64,000 nucleotides of DNA from Nitratiruptor sp. SB155-2 (GTDB lineage Bacteria > Campylobacterota > Campylobacteria > Campylobacterales > Nitratiruptoraceae), in the NCBI RefSeq assembly GCF_000010325.1, contig NC_009662.1, forward strand, positions 578,501-642,500. Reading direction: 5' to 3'. The notes beneath the pieces are model-generated. The model saw nothing but the letters and a program-made list of their open reading frames with translations. It searched no databases and was not told where the DNA came from. Every line of letters begins with the position of its first letter. The first letter of the stretch is position 1. Position numbers and translations under genes: made by a program. Shown one piece after another: positions 25,362 to 33,513 of this stretch.

Positions 25362-27382
25362 TAGATAACTCCTATCAGTTCATTACGCTTATCGTTTATA
25401 AGTGATTTTATATCTAATATTAACACCACTTTGCCATCACCTGTGATTGTTGCTCCAGCAATACCTTGGACATCTTTGAGCATTTCACCCAGTGGTTTTA
25501 TAACGATTTCCTCTTCGCCAAAAAGATCATCAACAGCAATAGCGATATTTTTCTCTCCGATGTTGAGAATTATAATAAACTTTTCTTTATGGTTGCTTTC
25601 TAAATCAAAAAGTTCATTGAGATGGAAAAAGAGGTAAACTTCATCTCTAAGAACCAATGATTTATAGGTACCTACGTCTTTGATGTCTTCTGGGTTATAT
25701 TTAATGATTTCTACAACGCTAAAAAGAGGTATGGCAAAAATTCGATTATTTGTTCCTACCATAAGTGTTCTAATGATTGCAACAGTAAGCGGTAGTTTCA
25801 TTGTTATTTTGGTTCCTTTGTCAGGTTCACTTTCAATCTCTATAGCGCCACGCAATGAGTGAATGACATTGGATACCACATCCATTCCAACACCTCGACC
25901 GGATATCTCGCTAACCTCGTCAACAGTTGAAAACCCTGGCATAAAGATTAATTCATAAGCTTCTTTGTCGCTCATTTGTGCCGCTTGTTCTGGAGTAATG
26001 AGTCCTTTTTCGATTGCCTTTTGTTTTACTTTTTCTGCATTGATTCCTCGTCCATCATCTTCAATGGATACGATTATCCTATCCCCTTCTTGTAAAGCAG
26101 AGAGGATAATGTGTCCAGTTTCTGGCTTGCCCTTGGCAAGGCGTTCTTCTGGGGTTTCAATACCGTGGTCTATAGAGTTTCGCACCAGATGAATTAGAGG
26201 ATCCTCGAGTTGATTGAGAATACTTCTATCGATTTCTGTATCCTCACCTTCTAAAATAAGTTCAATCTTTTTACCCATTTTTTTTGCAAGATCACGAACT
26301 ATTCTAGGGAATTTACTGAAAATCCGTTTCACTGGTTGCATTCTCAGTTTCATCACGACTTCTTGTAGGTCTGAGACAGATCTACTCATGCCTGCGATTG
26401 CCTCATTTAATTCTTCTATCGCTTCTGAGTCTTCGCAGTTACTTCTTAGTCGCGATGTAAGTTTAACTATTCTGTTTCGATCAAGAACAAGTTCTCCAAC
26501 AAGGTTCATTAAAGTACTCACTCTCTCTATATCTATCCGTATAGTTTCTGTTTCCTCTTTTTTTTGCTTTGGTTTGGGTACTGTTTTTGATTTTTCCGGT
26601 ACTGTAACCGGTGCTTTTTCTTCTTGTTTGGATGAAACAGAGGACTCCTCCTTGACTTCTGGTTCGATTATGCGTCTTTCTTTGATAAGATCTTCAACAT
26701 CTTTTCCTTCGTTGATAAGTTCATCCAGTTTCATGATAAGATCCATATCCCGCTCTTCTGGAGGCAAAAGAATGAGATCGTCGAGAATCTCTTTGAAATT
26801 TTTTCCAGGATGTTCGCGGATCAGCTGCTGTATCTTCTCATCCACATCATCATGGAAAATAATCTCTTCTTTTATAGAATTGTTGTTTGAGGATTCTTGT
26901 TCCGCCTCAGATGGTTCTTGTTCCGTCACCTCACTAATTTGTTCAGATCTTGCCGATTTGTCTGCTTGAAACGATTCAGGATTTTCTAAAATATGATTAA
27001 GTTTGTCCAGCAGCGGCTTGATCTCATCAACATCTGGTATCTCGTTTTCTGATTTTAATGTCTCAATAGCAGATTTGAGAACGTCTATCCCCTCTAAAAT
27101 GACATCCATCATATCGGATGTCAAAGTCATCTCATTATTGCGTAGTTTGTCAAAAATACTCTCAATGACGTGAGCCAATTCAATAATACTTTCTAAGCCT
27201 AAAAAACCGGCTCCGCCTTTGAGTGTATGCATCCCTCTGAATATTTCATTAAGAAGATCTCTGTTTGTAGGATCGCTTTCGAGTTCTATCAGTTCTTGAT
27301 CAAGGTTTTCTATGATTTCTTCGGCTTCTTGGACAAACTCGTCTAAAATCTCTTGCATATCTTCACTGACATTCACTCTCAT
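25361..27382 (-). CDS. cheA: Chemotaxis histidine kinase CheA without receiver domain
   Basis: The 673-residue kinase has an Hpt domain with H52 (MHTLKGGAGF). A long acidic linker (about 130-270) follows. The dimerisation domain comes next, then the HATPase domain with N box (HLVRNSIDHGIE), G1 (VSIEDDGRGI), G2 (GRGVGMDVV) and a CheW-like P5 domain to the end. The protein stops after P5. In H. pylori and C. jejuni CheA continues into a receiver (CheAY), which is absent here. CheV and CheY receivers are encoded downstream. The start is preceded by AAAGGATAGATAG, like several flagellar genes. Confidence 0.95.
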   Translation of the reverse strand: MRVNVSEDMQEILDEFVQEAEEIIENLDQELIELESDPTNRDLLNEIFRGMHTLKGGAGFLGLESIIELAHVIESIFDKLRNNEMTLTSDMMDVILEGIDVLKSAIETLKSENEIPDVDEIKPLLDKLNHILENPESFQADKSARSEQISEVTEQEPSEAEQESSNNNSIKEEIIFHDDVDEKIQQLIREHPGKNFKEILDDLILLPPEERDMDLIMKLDELINEGKDVEDLIKERRIIEPEVKEESSVSSKQEEKAPVTVPEKSKTVPKPKQKKEETETIRIDIERVSTLMNLVGELVLDRNRIVKLTSRLRSNCEDSEAIEELNEAIAGMSRSVSDLQEVVMKLRMQPVKRIFSKFPRIVRDLAKKMGKKIELILEGEDTEIDRSILNQLEDPLIHLVRNSIDHGIETPEERLAKGKPETGHIILSALQEGDRIIVSIEDDGRGINAEKVKQKAIEKGLITPEQAAQMSDKEAYELIFMPGFSTVDEVSEISGRGVGMDVVSNVIHSLRGAIEIESEPDKGTKITMKLPLTVAIIRTLMVGTNNRIFAIPLFSVVEIIKYNPEDIKDVGTYKSLVLRDEVYLFFHLNELFDLESNHKEKFIIILNIGEKNIAIAVDDLFGEEEIVIKPLGEMLKDVQGIAGATITGDGKVVLILDIKSLINDKRNELIGVI

Positions 27383-27386
27383 CTAT

Positions 27387-27731
27387 CTATCCTTTATATT
27401 CGTTAAACATTTTATCGATATCATCTTGATTCACCTCATTTTCCCAAGCAAATTCATCTAAAAATTTTTTATCTTTTTCCAGTTCGATATTATCGTCGAT
27501 CATTGTAAGAAAATCAGAGACTTTTTTTAATCGCTGTACAATGATATCTTCTAATTGTAAAACGGCAATGGCTTCATTGATCTTTTCATGGAGTACTGGA
27601 TCTTGTATCTGCCTTTGAAGCTGCTGCAGAGTCTGCAAGACACTGTTTGAACACTCGGCAACTTCTTGGGAGGCAAGATCAAGGTGATGAACTGCTATTT
27701 TGATATGTTCGTTATTATAGACTTTTTCCAT
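27387..27731 (-). CDS. Short CheZ-like CheY-phosphatase candidate
   Basis: The 114-residue, mostly helical protein has features of CheZ in reduced form. Residues 58-66 (LQLEDIIVQ) carry the D-x-x-x-Q pattern (D62, Q66) that matches the catalytic aspartate-glutamine pair of CheZ. The C-terminus (about 99-110, EVNQDDIDKMFN) resembles the CheY-binding tail of CheZ and the FliM N-terminal peptide SQEEIDALL. CheZ is usually about 210 residues, so much of the long four-helix bundle is missing. It is the first gene of the che operon, just before cheA. The function is inferred from two short motifs plus context. Confidence 0.6.
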   Translation of the reverse strand: MEKVYNNEHIKIAVHHLDLASQEVAECSNSVLQTLQQLQRQIQDPVLHEKINEAIAVLQLEDIIVQRLKKVSDFLTMIDDNIELEKDKKFLDEFAWENEVNQDDIDKMFNEYKG

Positions 27732-27762
27732 AAAAATACCCTTTTTGGGATATATGTGAACA

Positions 27763-27788
27763 TTATCGTTTAATTCATCTTAATTTTA
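27763..27788 (-). promoter_or_regulatory. Sigma-28-like promoter candidate for the chemotaxis operon
   Basis: On the minus strand TAAA (27785-27788) is followed after 14 bp by AACGATAA (27763-27770), close to the sigma-28 pattern TAAA-N15-GCCGATAA. It lies 32 bp upstream of the cheZ-like start in the 169-bp divergent gap shared with fliG. The spacer is one base short and the upstream part of the -10 is imperfect. Confidence 0.35.
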
Positions 27789-27900
27789 AATAAAATGTAC
27801 TAAAATAAGTAACGACAATATATTTAAATATGAAACTTTAAATAAAAGTGATTTTAATTAAATAATTAAATGACTTAAATAATGACAACAAGGATAGACT

Positions 27901-28926
27901 GTGTCCGAAGAAAAGAAAAATGTTCATTTAACGAAACTGCAAAAAGCTGCTATTTTAATCTCTGCGCTTCCCGAAGATATTAGTGTACAAATTTTTAAAA
28001 AATTGAAAGATTTCGAAGTAGAAAGGATAGTCAAAACAATTTTGATGCTTGAAACTCCATCAAAAGAATCAGTTTTAGAAGTACTGAAAGAGGCTTACGA
28101 TAATTTGAAAGAGGCTTCTCCAGTCAAAATTGCGCCCGATCATCTTAAAAAGATTTTACAAAAGGCTCTTCCACCTGAAGTTTTAGAAAAACTTTTAAAT
28201 CAAACATTTGATGAAGAAGAGTTTAAAACTATATTCAAAGAGTTGGAAAAACTCGATCCAAAAATGGTGGCAAATCTCATTAAAAATGAACATCCCCAGG
28301 TAATTGCTCTTATCCTCTCACAACTTAAACCTTCTGTAGCAGCAGAGATATTACAGTATATTCCTAAAAGAGTGGGAGTAACCAATGTACAAGAAGAGGT
28401 GATAAAAAGAATTGCTTCTATAGAAAAGATCAATGCTCAAACACTAAAAATCGTAGCCAATACATTGGAAGAAGAGCTGTTGACCATCGGTGCGGGAGCA
28501 GAAGAGACGCTGAGTGGTATCGATATCGCAGCAGAAATAGTCAATGCATTGCCAAAAGAAGTACAGGTTGAGCTTCTGGAAGAGGTTCGAAAAGAGGATG
28601 AAATTTTGGCAGATAACATTGAAGAGAGAATGTTTAAATTTGAAGATATTTTGAAATTGGATAACAAAGCGATTATTGAAATTTTGAAAAATGTTGATAA
28701 AAACGTTTTGATGATGGCTCTAAAAGGTGCGCCTCAGGAGATTTTGGACAAATTTTTATCCAATATGTCCAAACGTGCGGCTGAAATGTTTTTGGAAGAT
28801 ATGGAAGTTCTGGGTCCAGTGAAGAAAAGTGATGTGGAAAAAGCTCAGAAGAAAATCATCGAAGAGATTAAAAATTTGATCAATAAAGGTGTGATTGAAT
28901 TTGGAAGTGGGGAAGAGTACGTGTAA
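27901..28926 (+). CDS. fliG: Flagellar motor switch protein FliG
   Basis: The 341-residue protein starts with GTG after AAGGATAGA. It shows the FliG order: an N-terminal FliF-binding domain, a middle domain with the EHPQ motif (NEHPQVIALILSQLKP, about 129-145) and a C-terminal torque domain with charged helices (about 260-325). FliG transmits the rotation switch and interacts with MotA. It opens the flagellar super-cluster and stands apart from fliF, which is 16 kb downstream; in many bacteria the two are adjacent. Confidence 0.95.
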   Translation: MSEEKKNVHLTKLQKAAILISALPEDISVQIFKKLKDFEVERIVKTILMLETPSKESVLEVLKEAYDNLKEASPVKIAPDHLKKILQKALPPEVLEKLLNQTFDEEEFKTIFKELEKLDPKMVANLIKNEHPQVIALILSQLKPSVAAEILQYIPKRVGVTNVQEEVIKRIASIEKINAQTLKIVANTLEEELLTIGAGAEETLSGIDIAAEIVNALPKEVQVELLEEVRKEDEILADNIEERMFKFEDILKLDNKAIIEILKNVDKNVLMMALKGAPQEILDKFLSNMSKRAAEMFLEDMEVLGPVKKSDVEKAQKKIIEEIKNLINKGVIEFGSGEEYV

Positions 28927-28938
28927 TATCGTCACACA

Positions 28939-28976
28939 TGGAAAAAAGTGTCAAAGTAGTGTCTCGTTTTTTTCCA
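28939..28976 (+). terminator. Weak hairpin between fliG and fliM
   Basis: TGGAAAAAA (28939-28947) pairs with TTTTTTCCA (28968-28976). The right arm is itself a T-run, so it could act as a terminator after fliG. The stem is A/T-rich and the loop is 20 nt, making it weak. Confidence 0.35.
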
Positions 28977-28981
28977 AAAAC

Positions 28982-29010
28982 TTGAAATGATTATTAAAAT
29001 GAAATATAAT
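28982..29010 (+). promoter_or_regulatory. Sigma-70-type promoter upstream of fliM
   Basis: TTGAAA (28982-28987) and a perfect TATAAT (29005-29010) are separated by 17 bp, an excellent housekeeping promoter. Transcription would start about 20 bp before the fliM ATG at 29037 and could run through the rod, ring and export genes, since no gap exceeds 100 bp before the end of flhB. Confidence 0.65.
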
Positions 29011-29036
29011 AGCTTAAAGTTCAAATAAGGGCTGGA

Positions 29037-30017
29037 ATGTCTGAACAGGATTTCTTGTCTCAAGAAGAGATAGATGCGCTGCTAGGTGGCGATGGATCGG
29101 AACAAGAAGAGGAGAGCGGAACAGAAGAACTCTCTGATATTCGGCCCTTTGACTTTGATGAATTAGAAAGTATCAAAAAAGGGGGATTCCCCGGCCTTGA
29201 GCTCATTTATGAGCGATGGGTTAAGCTTTTTCGAGAAGAGGTCCGTAAAGTCCTTCCAAAAATCAACATGGTCTCAAAAGAGTCCATCTATATCACACGG
29301 TTCAATAACTTTATGTTCAATATCCCTATGCCTTCCAGCTATACAACGTTTACGATGAGACCATTGAAAGAGACGGCTCTGTTAGTTATCGATTCCAGAC
29401 TGGTTTTCACCGTCATCAGCGTGATGTTTGGAGGTCCCGCTAAACCTTTTAAAGTTGAAGGGAGAGAGTTTACAAAACTGGAAACTTACGTTATCAAGGA
29501 TTTTATCGATATAGCCTTGGAGTCTTTACAAGAGGTTTTTAGCGCAGTTTACCCTGTAGATGTGGAAAAAAGGTCGATAGAGCTCAACCCTGCTTTGGCG
29601 CGAATAACTTCGGGAAATGAAAAAGTGATTATTTCAGAGTGTATAGTTGATATTGATGGTTTTGAAGCACCAATCTATTTCTGTTTCCCGCATGGTATGT
29701 TTCTACCTATCAAAGAGATTATCTACAGTGAATTTCAGGGAGAGATCGATCCTGTATGGAAAAGACGGGTCAATGAGATTCTATTACAAACGAATGTGGA
29801 AGTTGCTTTGGAACTTCCAAAACAGACCTACTTGATGAGGGATGTGTTACAATGGAAGGAAGGAATGGAGCTTATTTTGGATATTGAAAAAGAGGAGGAT
29901 GCCTATTTGAGAATTTCTGATAAATATAAGTTCCGATGCAAAGTTGGAAAAATAAAAGAGAAATATGCAGCACTCCTAAAAAACGAGCACCAAGAAGAGG
30001 AAGCGGACAATGAGTGA
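29037..30017 (+). CDS. fliM: Flagellar motor switch protein FliM
   Basis: The 326-residue protein begins with the CheY-binding peptide (FLSQEEIDALLGG, residues 6-18). The CheC-like middle domain follows, then a SpoA/FliN-like C-terminal domain (about 240-315). It receives phospho-CheY and, with FliG and FliN, sets rotation direction. A strong promoter lies upstream. The gene overlaps the next SpoA gene by 8 bp. Confidence 0.95.
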   Translation: MSEQDFLSQEEIDALLGGDGSEQEEESGTEELSDIRPFDFDELESIKKGGFPGLELIYERWVKLFREEVRKVLPKINMVSKESIYITRFNNFMFNIPMPSSYTTFTMRPLKETALLVIDSRLVFTVISVMFGGPAKPFKVEGREFTKLETYVIKDFIDIALESLQEVFSAVYPVDVEKRSIELNPALARITSGNEKVIISECIVDIDGFEAPIYFCFPHGMFLPIKEIIYSEFQGEIDPVWKRRVNEILLQTNVEVALELPKQTYLMRDVLQWKEGMELILDIEKEEDAYLRISDKYKFRCKVGKIKEKYAALLKNEHQEEEADNE

Positions 30018-30411
30018 AGAGACAAATCCATCACCAGAAGAGCAAAACAGTGAAGAACAGCCAGAGCTCTCTCCTGATGAATTGATGGCACAACAATTTG
30101 CACAGGAGAGCTATGGGAGTGAAACGGAAGAGGAAGATAGAATAGAAAAAAGTAAATTTTCCATCCTCCTTGATGTTCCTTTGGATGTTATAGTGGAGAT
30201 AGGCTCTACCCAGATGCCTCTAGAAGAGGTACTCAAACTCAATCCAAATAGCGTGGTGGAACTCAATCGATTTATCCATGAACCAGTTGATCTCAAAGTG
30301 AACGGGAAAGTGATTGCAAAAGGGGAACTCTATACAGTAAAAAACAATTTTGGTCTGAAAATTACTCATGTAGTCACTCCTGAAGAGAGACTCAAAATTT
30401 TGGAAGGATAA
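30010..30411 (+). CDS. fliN: FliN-family switch protein in the fliY position
   Basis: The 133-residue protein has an acidic, low-complexity N-terminus (1-45) and one SpoA domain (about 50-125; LLDVPLDVIVEIGSTQMPLE, then NRFIHEPVDL and ITHVVTPEERL). C. jejuni has fliY right after fliM, and FliY carries an extra CheC-like phosphatase domain. Here the slot is filled by a protein without that domain. A second, shorter FliN is encoded at 51184. The two may form the C-ring base together. It overlaps fliM by 8 bp. Confidence 0.85.
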   Translation: MSEETNPSPEEQNSEEQPELSPDELMAQQFAQESYGSETEEEDRIEKSKFSILLDVPLDVIVEIGSTQMPLEEVLKLNPNSVVELNRFIHEPVDLKVNGKVIAKGELYTVKNNFGLKITHVVTPEERLKILEG

Positions 30412-30414
30412 GCA

Positions 30415-31131
30415 ATGGCTCTTGATCTACAAGCAACGTATGTATTGGCAAGCGGGGCGTCTAGGGCGATGGAACAGCTCGATACCGTGACAAATAATCT
30501 TGCCAACGTCAATACGACAGGATTTAAAGAGATGGTTGTCAAAGAGATGAGTCAACGCCTTGATGAGAATGGAGGGGATTCCAATCATCTTTTTGTGTTT
30601 CCAAGATTCAAAGAGAGCATATTGAATTTTGCACAAGGTCCGCTAAAACATACACAAAACAGACTTGATTTTGCCTTGGAAGGTAAAGGTTTTTTCATTG
30701 TACAAAAGGGGGATCAGAAATTTTTAACGCGTAATGGTCATTTTTTGATCAATAATGAAGGATTGTTGGTTGACCAAAACGGGCACTATCTTTTAGATAC
30801 TGCCGATAAGCCTGTTCGTCTGGAAGGAAAAAGCGAAATAAATGTTACGGAGGATGGTTCTATCTATCAAAATGGTGCCTTTGTCACGAAGTTGCAAATA
30901 AAAAATTATGACAATGTTACAATTATTGGCGATACATATTATGAACCTCAAGGAAACGAACTGACAGTTGATGCAAAAGTTCGACAAGGTTATCTTGAAT
31001 CGAGTAACATTAATCCTTTAATGGAGATGACAGAGATGATTATGGCGCAAAGACGCTTTGATATGTATGGTAATATGATAAAAAGTATGGATCAACTCAA
31101 TCAAAAAACAAATGAAATCGGAAGAGCGTAA
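30415..31131 (+). CDS. flgF: Flagellar rod protein, FlgF-like (FlgG paralog)
   Basis: The 238-residue protein has the rod/hook N-terminal motif (TVTNNLANVNTTGFKE, about 24-39), the central F-A-L-E-G-K-G-F-F segment and a C-terminal helix (MIMAQRRFDMYGNMIK). It should build the proximal rod in the periplasm. In C. jejuni this position is annotated FlgG2. It differs from the next gene by being shorter and by the QRRFDM rather than QRAYEM C-terminal motif. It starts 3 bp after fliN and is exported by the flagellar type III route, so it has no signal peptide. Confidence 0.85.
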   Translation: MALDLQATYVLASGASRAMEQLDTVTNNLANVNTTGFKEMVVKEMSQRLDENGGDSNHLFVFPRFKESILNFAQGPLKHTQNRLDFALEGKGFFIVQKGDQKFLTRNGHFLINNEGLLVDQNGHYLLDTADKPVRLEGKSEINVTEDGSIYQNGAFVTKLQIKNYDNVTIIGDTYYEPQGNELTVDAKVRQGYLESSNINPLMEMTEMIMAQRRFDMYGNMIKSMDQLNQKTNEIGRA

Positions 31132-31141
31132 AGGATAGAAT

Positions 31142-31942
31142 ATGATACGAGCACTTTGGACTTCGGCTTCAGGCATGCAGGCGCAACAGACAAATCTTGA
31201 TGTAGTCTCTAACAACATCGCAAATGTCAATACCACTGGTTTTAAACAAAGCAGAGCCAACTTTGAAGATCTCATATACCAAAACATTAAAGATCCAGGC
31301 GTTGAAAACGGTAACGGGAATAGACTTCCTACGGGTATTCAGATCGGACTTGGCGTAAGAGTTGCGGATGTAGCGAAAATATTTTCTCAAGGAAGCCTCA
31401 AACATACCGAAAGAGATCTGGATGTGGCTATTCAAGGAAAAGGATTTTTCAAAATAGAACTGCCAGGAGGTGGTGAAGCCTATACAAGAGCCGGTAATTT
31501 TCAAATAGACAACGAAGGAAATCTCGTAACCGATCAGGGATACAAAGTATTACCTAACATCCAGATCAATGCACCAGAAACTCTTGTTGGTATCTCTATC
31601 AGTCCCAATGGAAAAGTTGTTGCGGTACGAAGTGAAGGGGTCGGTCAGACCACTGAAGAACTTGGACAGCTTAAACTCTATCGTTTCATCAATCCAGCTG
31701 GACTCAAAGCGATAGGAGGCAATCTTTTTGTCCAATCAGAAGCCTCTGCAGAGCCAATAGAGGGTGATCCTGATACCAACGGTTTTGGAAAACTTTCCCA
31801 AGGTTTTTTGGAAATGTCCAATGTCAATATCGTTGAGGAGATGGTAAACTTGATCGTTGCCCAGCGAGCATACGAGATGAACTCCAAAGGCATAACAACT
31901 GCCGATGAAATGCTTCGAACCGTTGCAACTCTTAAATCGTAA
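31142..31942 (+). CDS. flgG: Flagellar distal rod protein FlgG
   Basis: The 266-residue protein has all FlgG signatures: MIRALWTSASGMQAQQ, VVSNNIANVNTTGFKQSR, AIQGKGFF, SNVNIVEEMVNLI and QRAYEMNSKGITTADEM. It makes the distal rod that passes through the P and L rings. AAAGGATAGAAT precedes the ATG. Its 3' end overlaps flgA by 38 bp. The length of about 262 residues is normal. Confidence 0.96.
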   Translation: MIRALWTSASGMQAQQTNLDVVSNNIANVNTTGFKQSRANFEDLIYQNIKDPGVENGNGNRLPTGIQIGLGVRVADVAKIFSQGSLKHTERDLDVAIQGKGFFKIELPGGGEAYTRAGNFQIDNEGNLVTDQGYKVLPNIQINAPETLVGISISPNGKVVAVRSEGVGQTTEELGQLKLYRFINPAGLKAIGGNLFVQSEASAEPIEGDPDTNGFGKLSQGFLEMSNVNIVEEMVNLIVAQRAYEMNSKGITTADEMLRTVATLKS

Positions 31943-32846
31943 TATTGCCATCTTTCTTTTTTTCGCGACCATACTCTTTGGTCGTGAGACCATCATTTTA
32001 AAAAAACAGATTGTCATCGATACACCCGTCATAGAGCTGTCACAAATAGCCACGCTCAATATTGACAATCAAACACTAAAAAAATATCTTTCCCATCTTC
32101 GAGTTGATCGAAAGTTTTATCAAAACGACTTGGTAGTTACGAAAGAGGAGGTTCGAAGATTACTGCAAGAAAATTTTATAGACACTTCGCATATAACTAT
32201 CAAAGGAGAAAAGACTACACTCTCTCTTGAAAAAAAGACTCTTTCAAAAGAGTTGCTAGAACAGGCGATTAGAAAATATTTTAAAAAGCGATATCCAAAT
32301 AAAGAGATCAAAAAGATTTCACTCCATATGAAACCTATAGAGATCATGGGAAAATATACTATTGCAGTGGAACCTGAAACCGTATCTCGAAATTACGCTT
32401 ATGTCAAGGTTCATATAAAACAAGCAAATAAAGCAGCACACGTATATAGAGCCTATGTGATAATCAAAACACTTGCAAATGTGGTCGTGGCGGTACACGA
32501 TATTCCAAGGGGCTCACTGATACAAAAAAAGGATTTGGCGGTTCAAAAAATGGTCACTCATGGAAAAAACTACCCAGATCTACAAGAGATAATCGGTTCC
32601 GTAGCGAGGGTGAATATCTATAAGAATAGAAAAATTACCCGCTACATGATTGAACCCAACTATGCAGTAAAAAAACGTCAAAATGTTCGCATCATCTATG
32701 CAAAAGGTCCGATTAGGATAGAGCTTTTGGGCCTTGCTCTTCAAAACGGGAAAAGGGGTGATATAATAAAAGTGAAAAATATATCGACAAACAAGGTTCT
32801 AGAATGCAAAGTATTATCCGATGGTGTTGTGCAGTTTCTGTATTGA
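31905..32846 (+). CDS. flgA: P-ring assembly chaperone FlgA
   Basis: The 313-residue protein starts inside flgG; an in-frame TTG at 31923 is an alternative start. A hydrophobic segment (IAIFLFFATILFG) forms a signal peptide. The C-terminal half shows the SAF/FlgA domain: VVAVHDIPRGSLIQKKDL, NIYKNRKITRYMIEP, NVRIIYAKGPIRI and GKRGDIIKVKN. FlgA helps FlgI assemble the P ring in the periplasm. Position before flgH and flgI fits. Its last 43 bp overlap flgH. Confidence 0.88.
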   Translation: MKCFEPLQLLNRNIAIFLFFATILFGRETIILKKQIVIDTPVIELSQIATLNIDNQTLKKYLSHLRVDRKFYQNDLVVTKEEVRRLLQENFIDTSHITIKGEKTTLSLEKKTLSKELLEQAIRKYFKKRYPNKEIKKISLHMKPIEIMGKYTIAVEPETVSRNYAYVKVHIKQANKAAHVYRAYVIIKTLANVVVAVHDIPRGSLIQKKDLAVQKMVTHGKNYPDLQEIIGSVARVNIYKNRKITRYMIEPNYAVKKRQNVRIIYAKGPIRIELLGLALQNGKRGDIIKVKNISTNKVLECKVLSDGVVQFLY

Positions 32847-33484
32847 TTTTTTTTTCAGGATGTATGGGCTCAGCACCGAAAGCCCCTATGAAACCGAAAA
32901 TTTTAAGTGAAAAAGAGGTGATGCAAACACCTAAGCCACAGGTTCCAGGTTCTTTATACAGTGGATATGACAATCTGTTCAGCGATATGAAAGCTTATGA
33001 AGTTGGTGATGTGGTCACGATAAACATCAATGAAAATCTATCTGGAAAAGGTCAAAGTGATGTCCAGACCTCACGAAGCAACAGCGTAGGACTTGGTGTT
33101 CCAACCCCAAAAATCAAAGGCCGATCGGTTGTACAAGGGGATGAGCTATTGAGTCTTGATGGAAGCTCGCAAAACAGTTTTTCGGGGCAAGGTGGGACGA
33201 AAAGAAGTGCGAAATTGATCGCGAAAATCACTGCAAGAGTCGTGAAAGTATATCCAAACGGCAATCTGTACATCGTAGGGAAAAAATATCTGAAGATAAA
33301 CTCAGATACGCAGTATCTTAAAATTGCGGGAATCGTCAATCCAAAAGACATATCCCCAGATAATAGTATCGACTCCTCAAGAATATCGGATATGTATGTG
33401 GAGTATAATGGCCAGGGGTTTGTTACAGATGGACAAGAACCGGGTTGGCTGGCAAAATTTGTGATGAAAATATGGCCGTTTTGA
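32804..33484 (+). CDS. flgH: L-ring lipoprotein FlgH
   Basis: The 226-residue protein has a lipoprotein signal with the lipobox around FFSGC (Cys20). The conserved LFSDMKAYEVGDVVTI, ENLSGKG and GTKRSAKLIAKITARV segments follow, then GNLYIVGKK and IVNPKDIS near the end. It forms the outer-membrane L ring around the rod. AAGGTTCTAGA serves as ribosome-binding site within flgA. The overlap with flgA is 43 bp. The length is in the normal range. Confidence 0.95.
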   Translation: MQSIIRWCCAVSVLIFFSGCMGSAPKAPMKPKILSEKEVMQTPKPQVPGSLYSGYDNLFSDMKAYEVGDVVTININENLSGKGQSDVQTSRSNSVGLGVPTPKIKGRSVVQGDELLSLDGSSQNSFSGQGGTKRSAKLIAKITARVVKVYPNGNLYIVGKKYLKINSDTQYLKIAGIVNPKDISPDNSIDSSRISDMYVEYNGQGFVTDGQEPGWLAKFVMKIWPF

Positions 33485-33513
33485 TATAATTAATGAAAAC
33501 ATAGAGGACTTGA

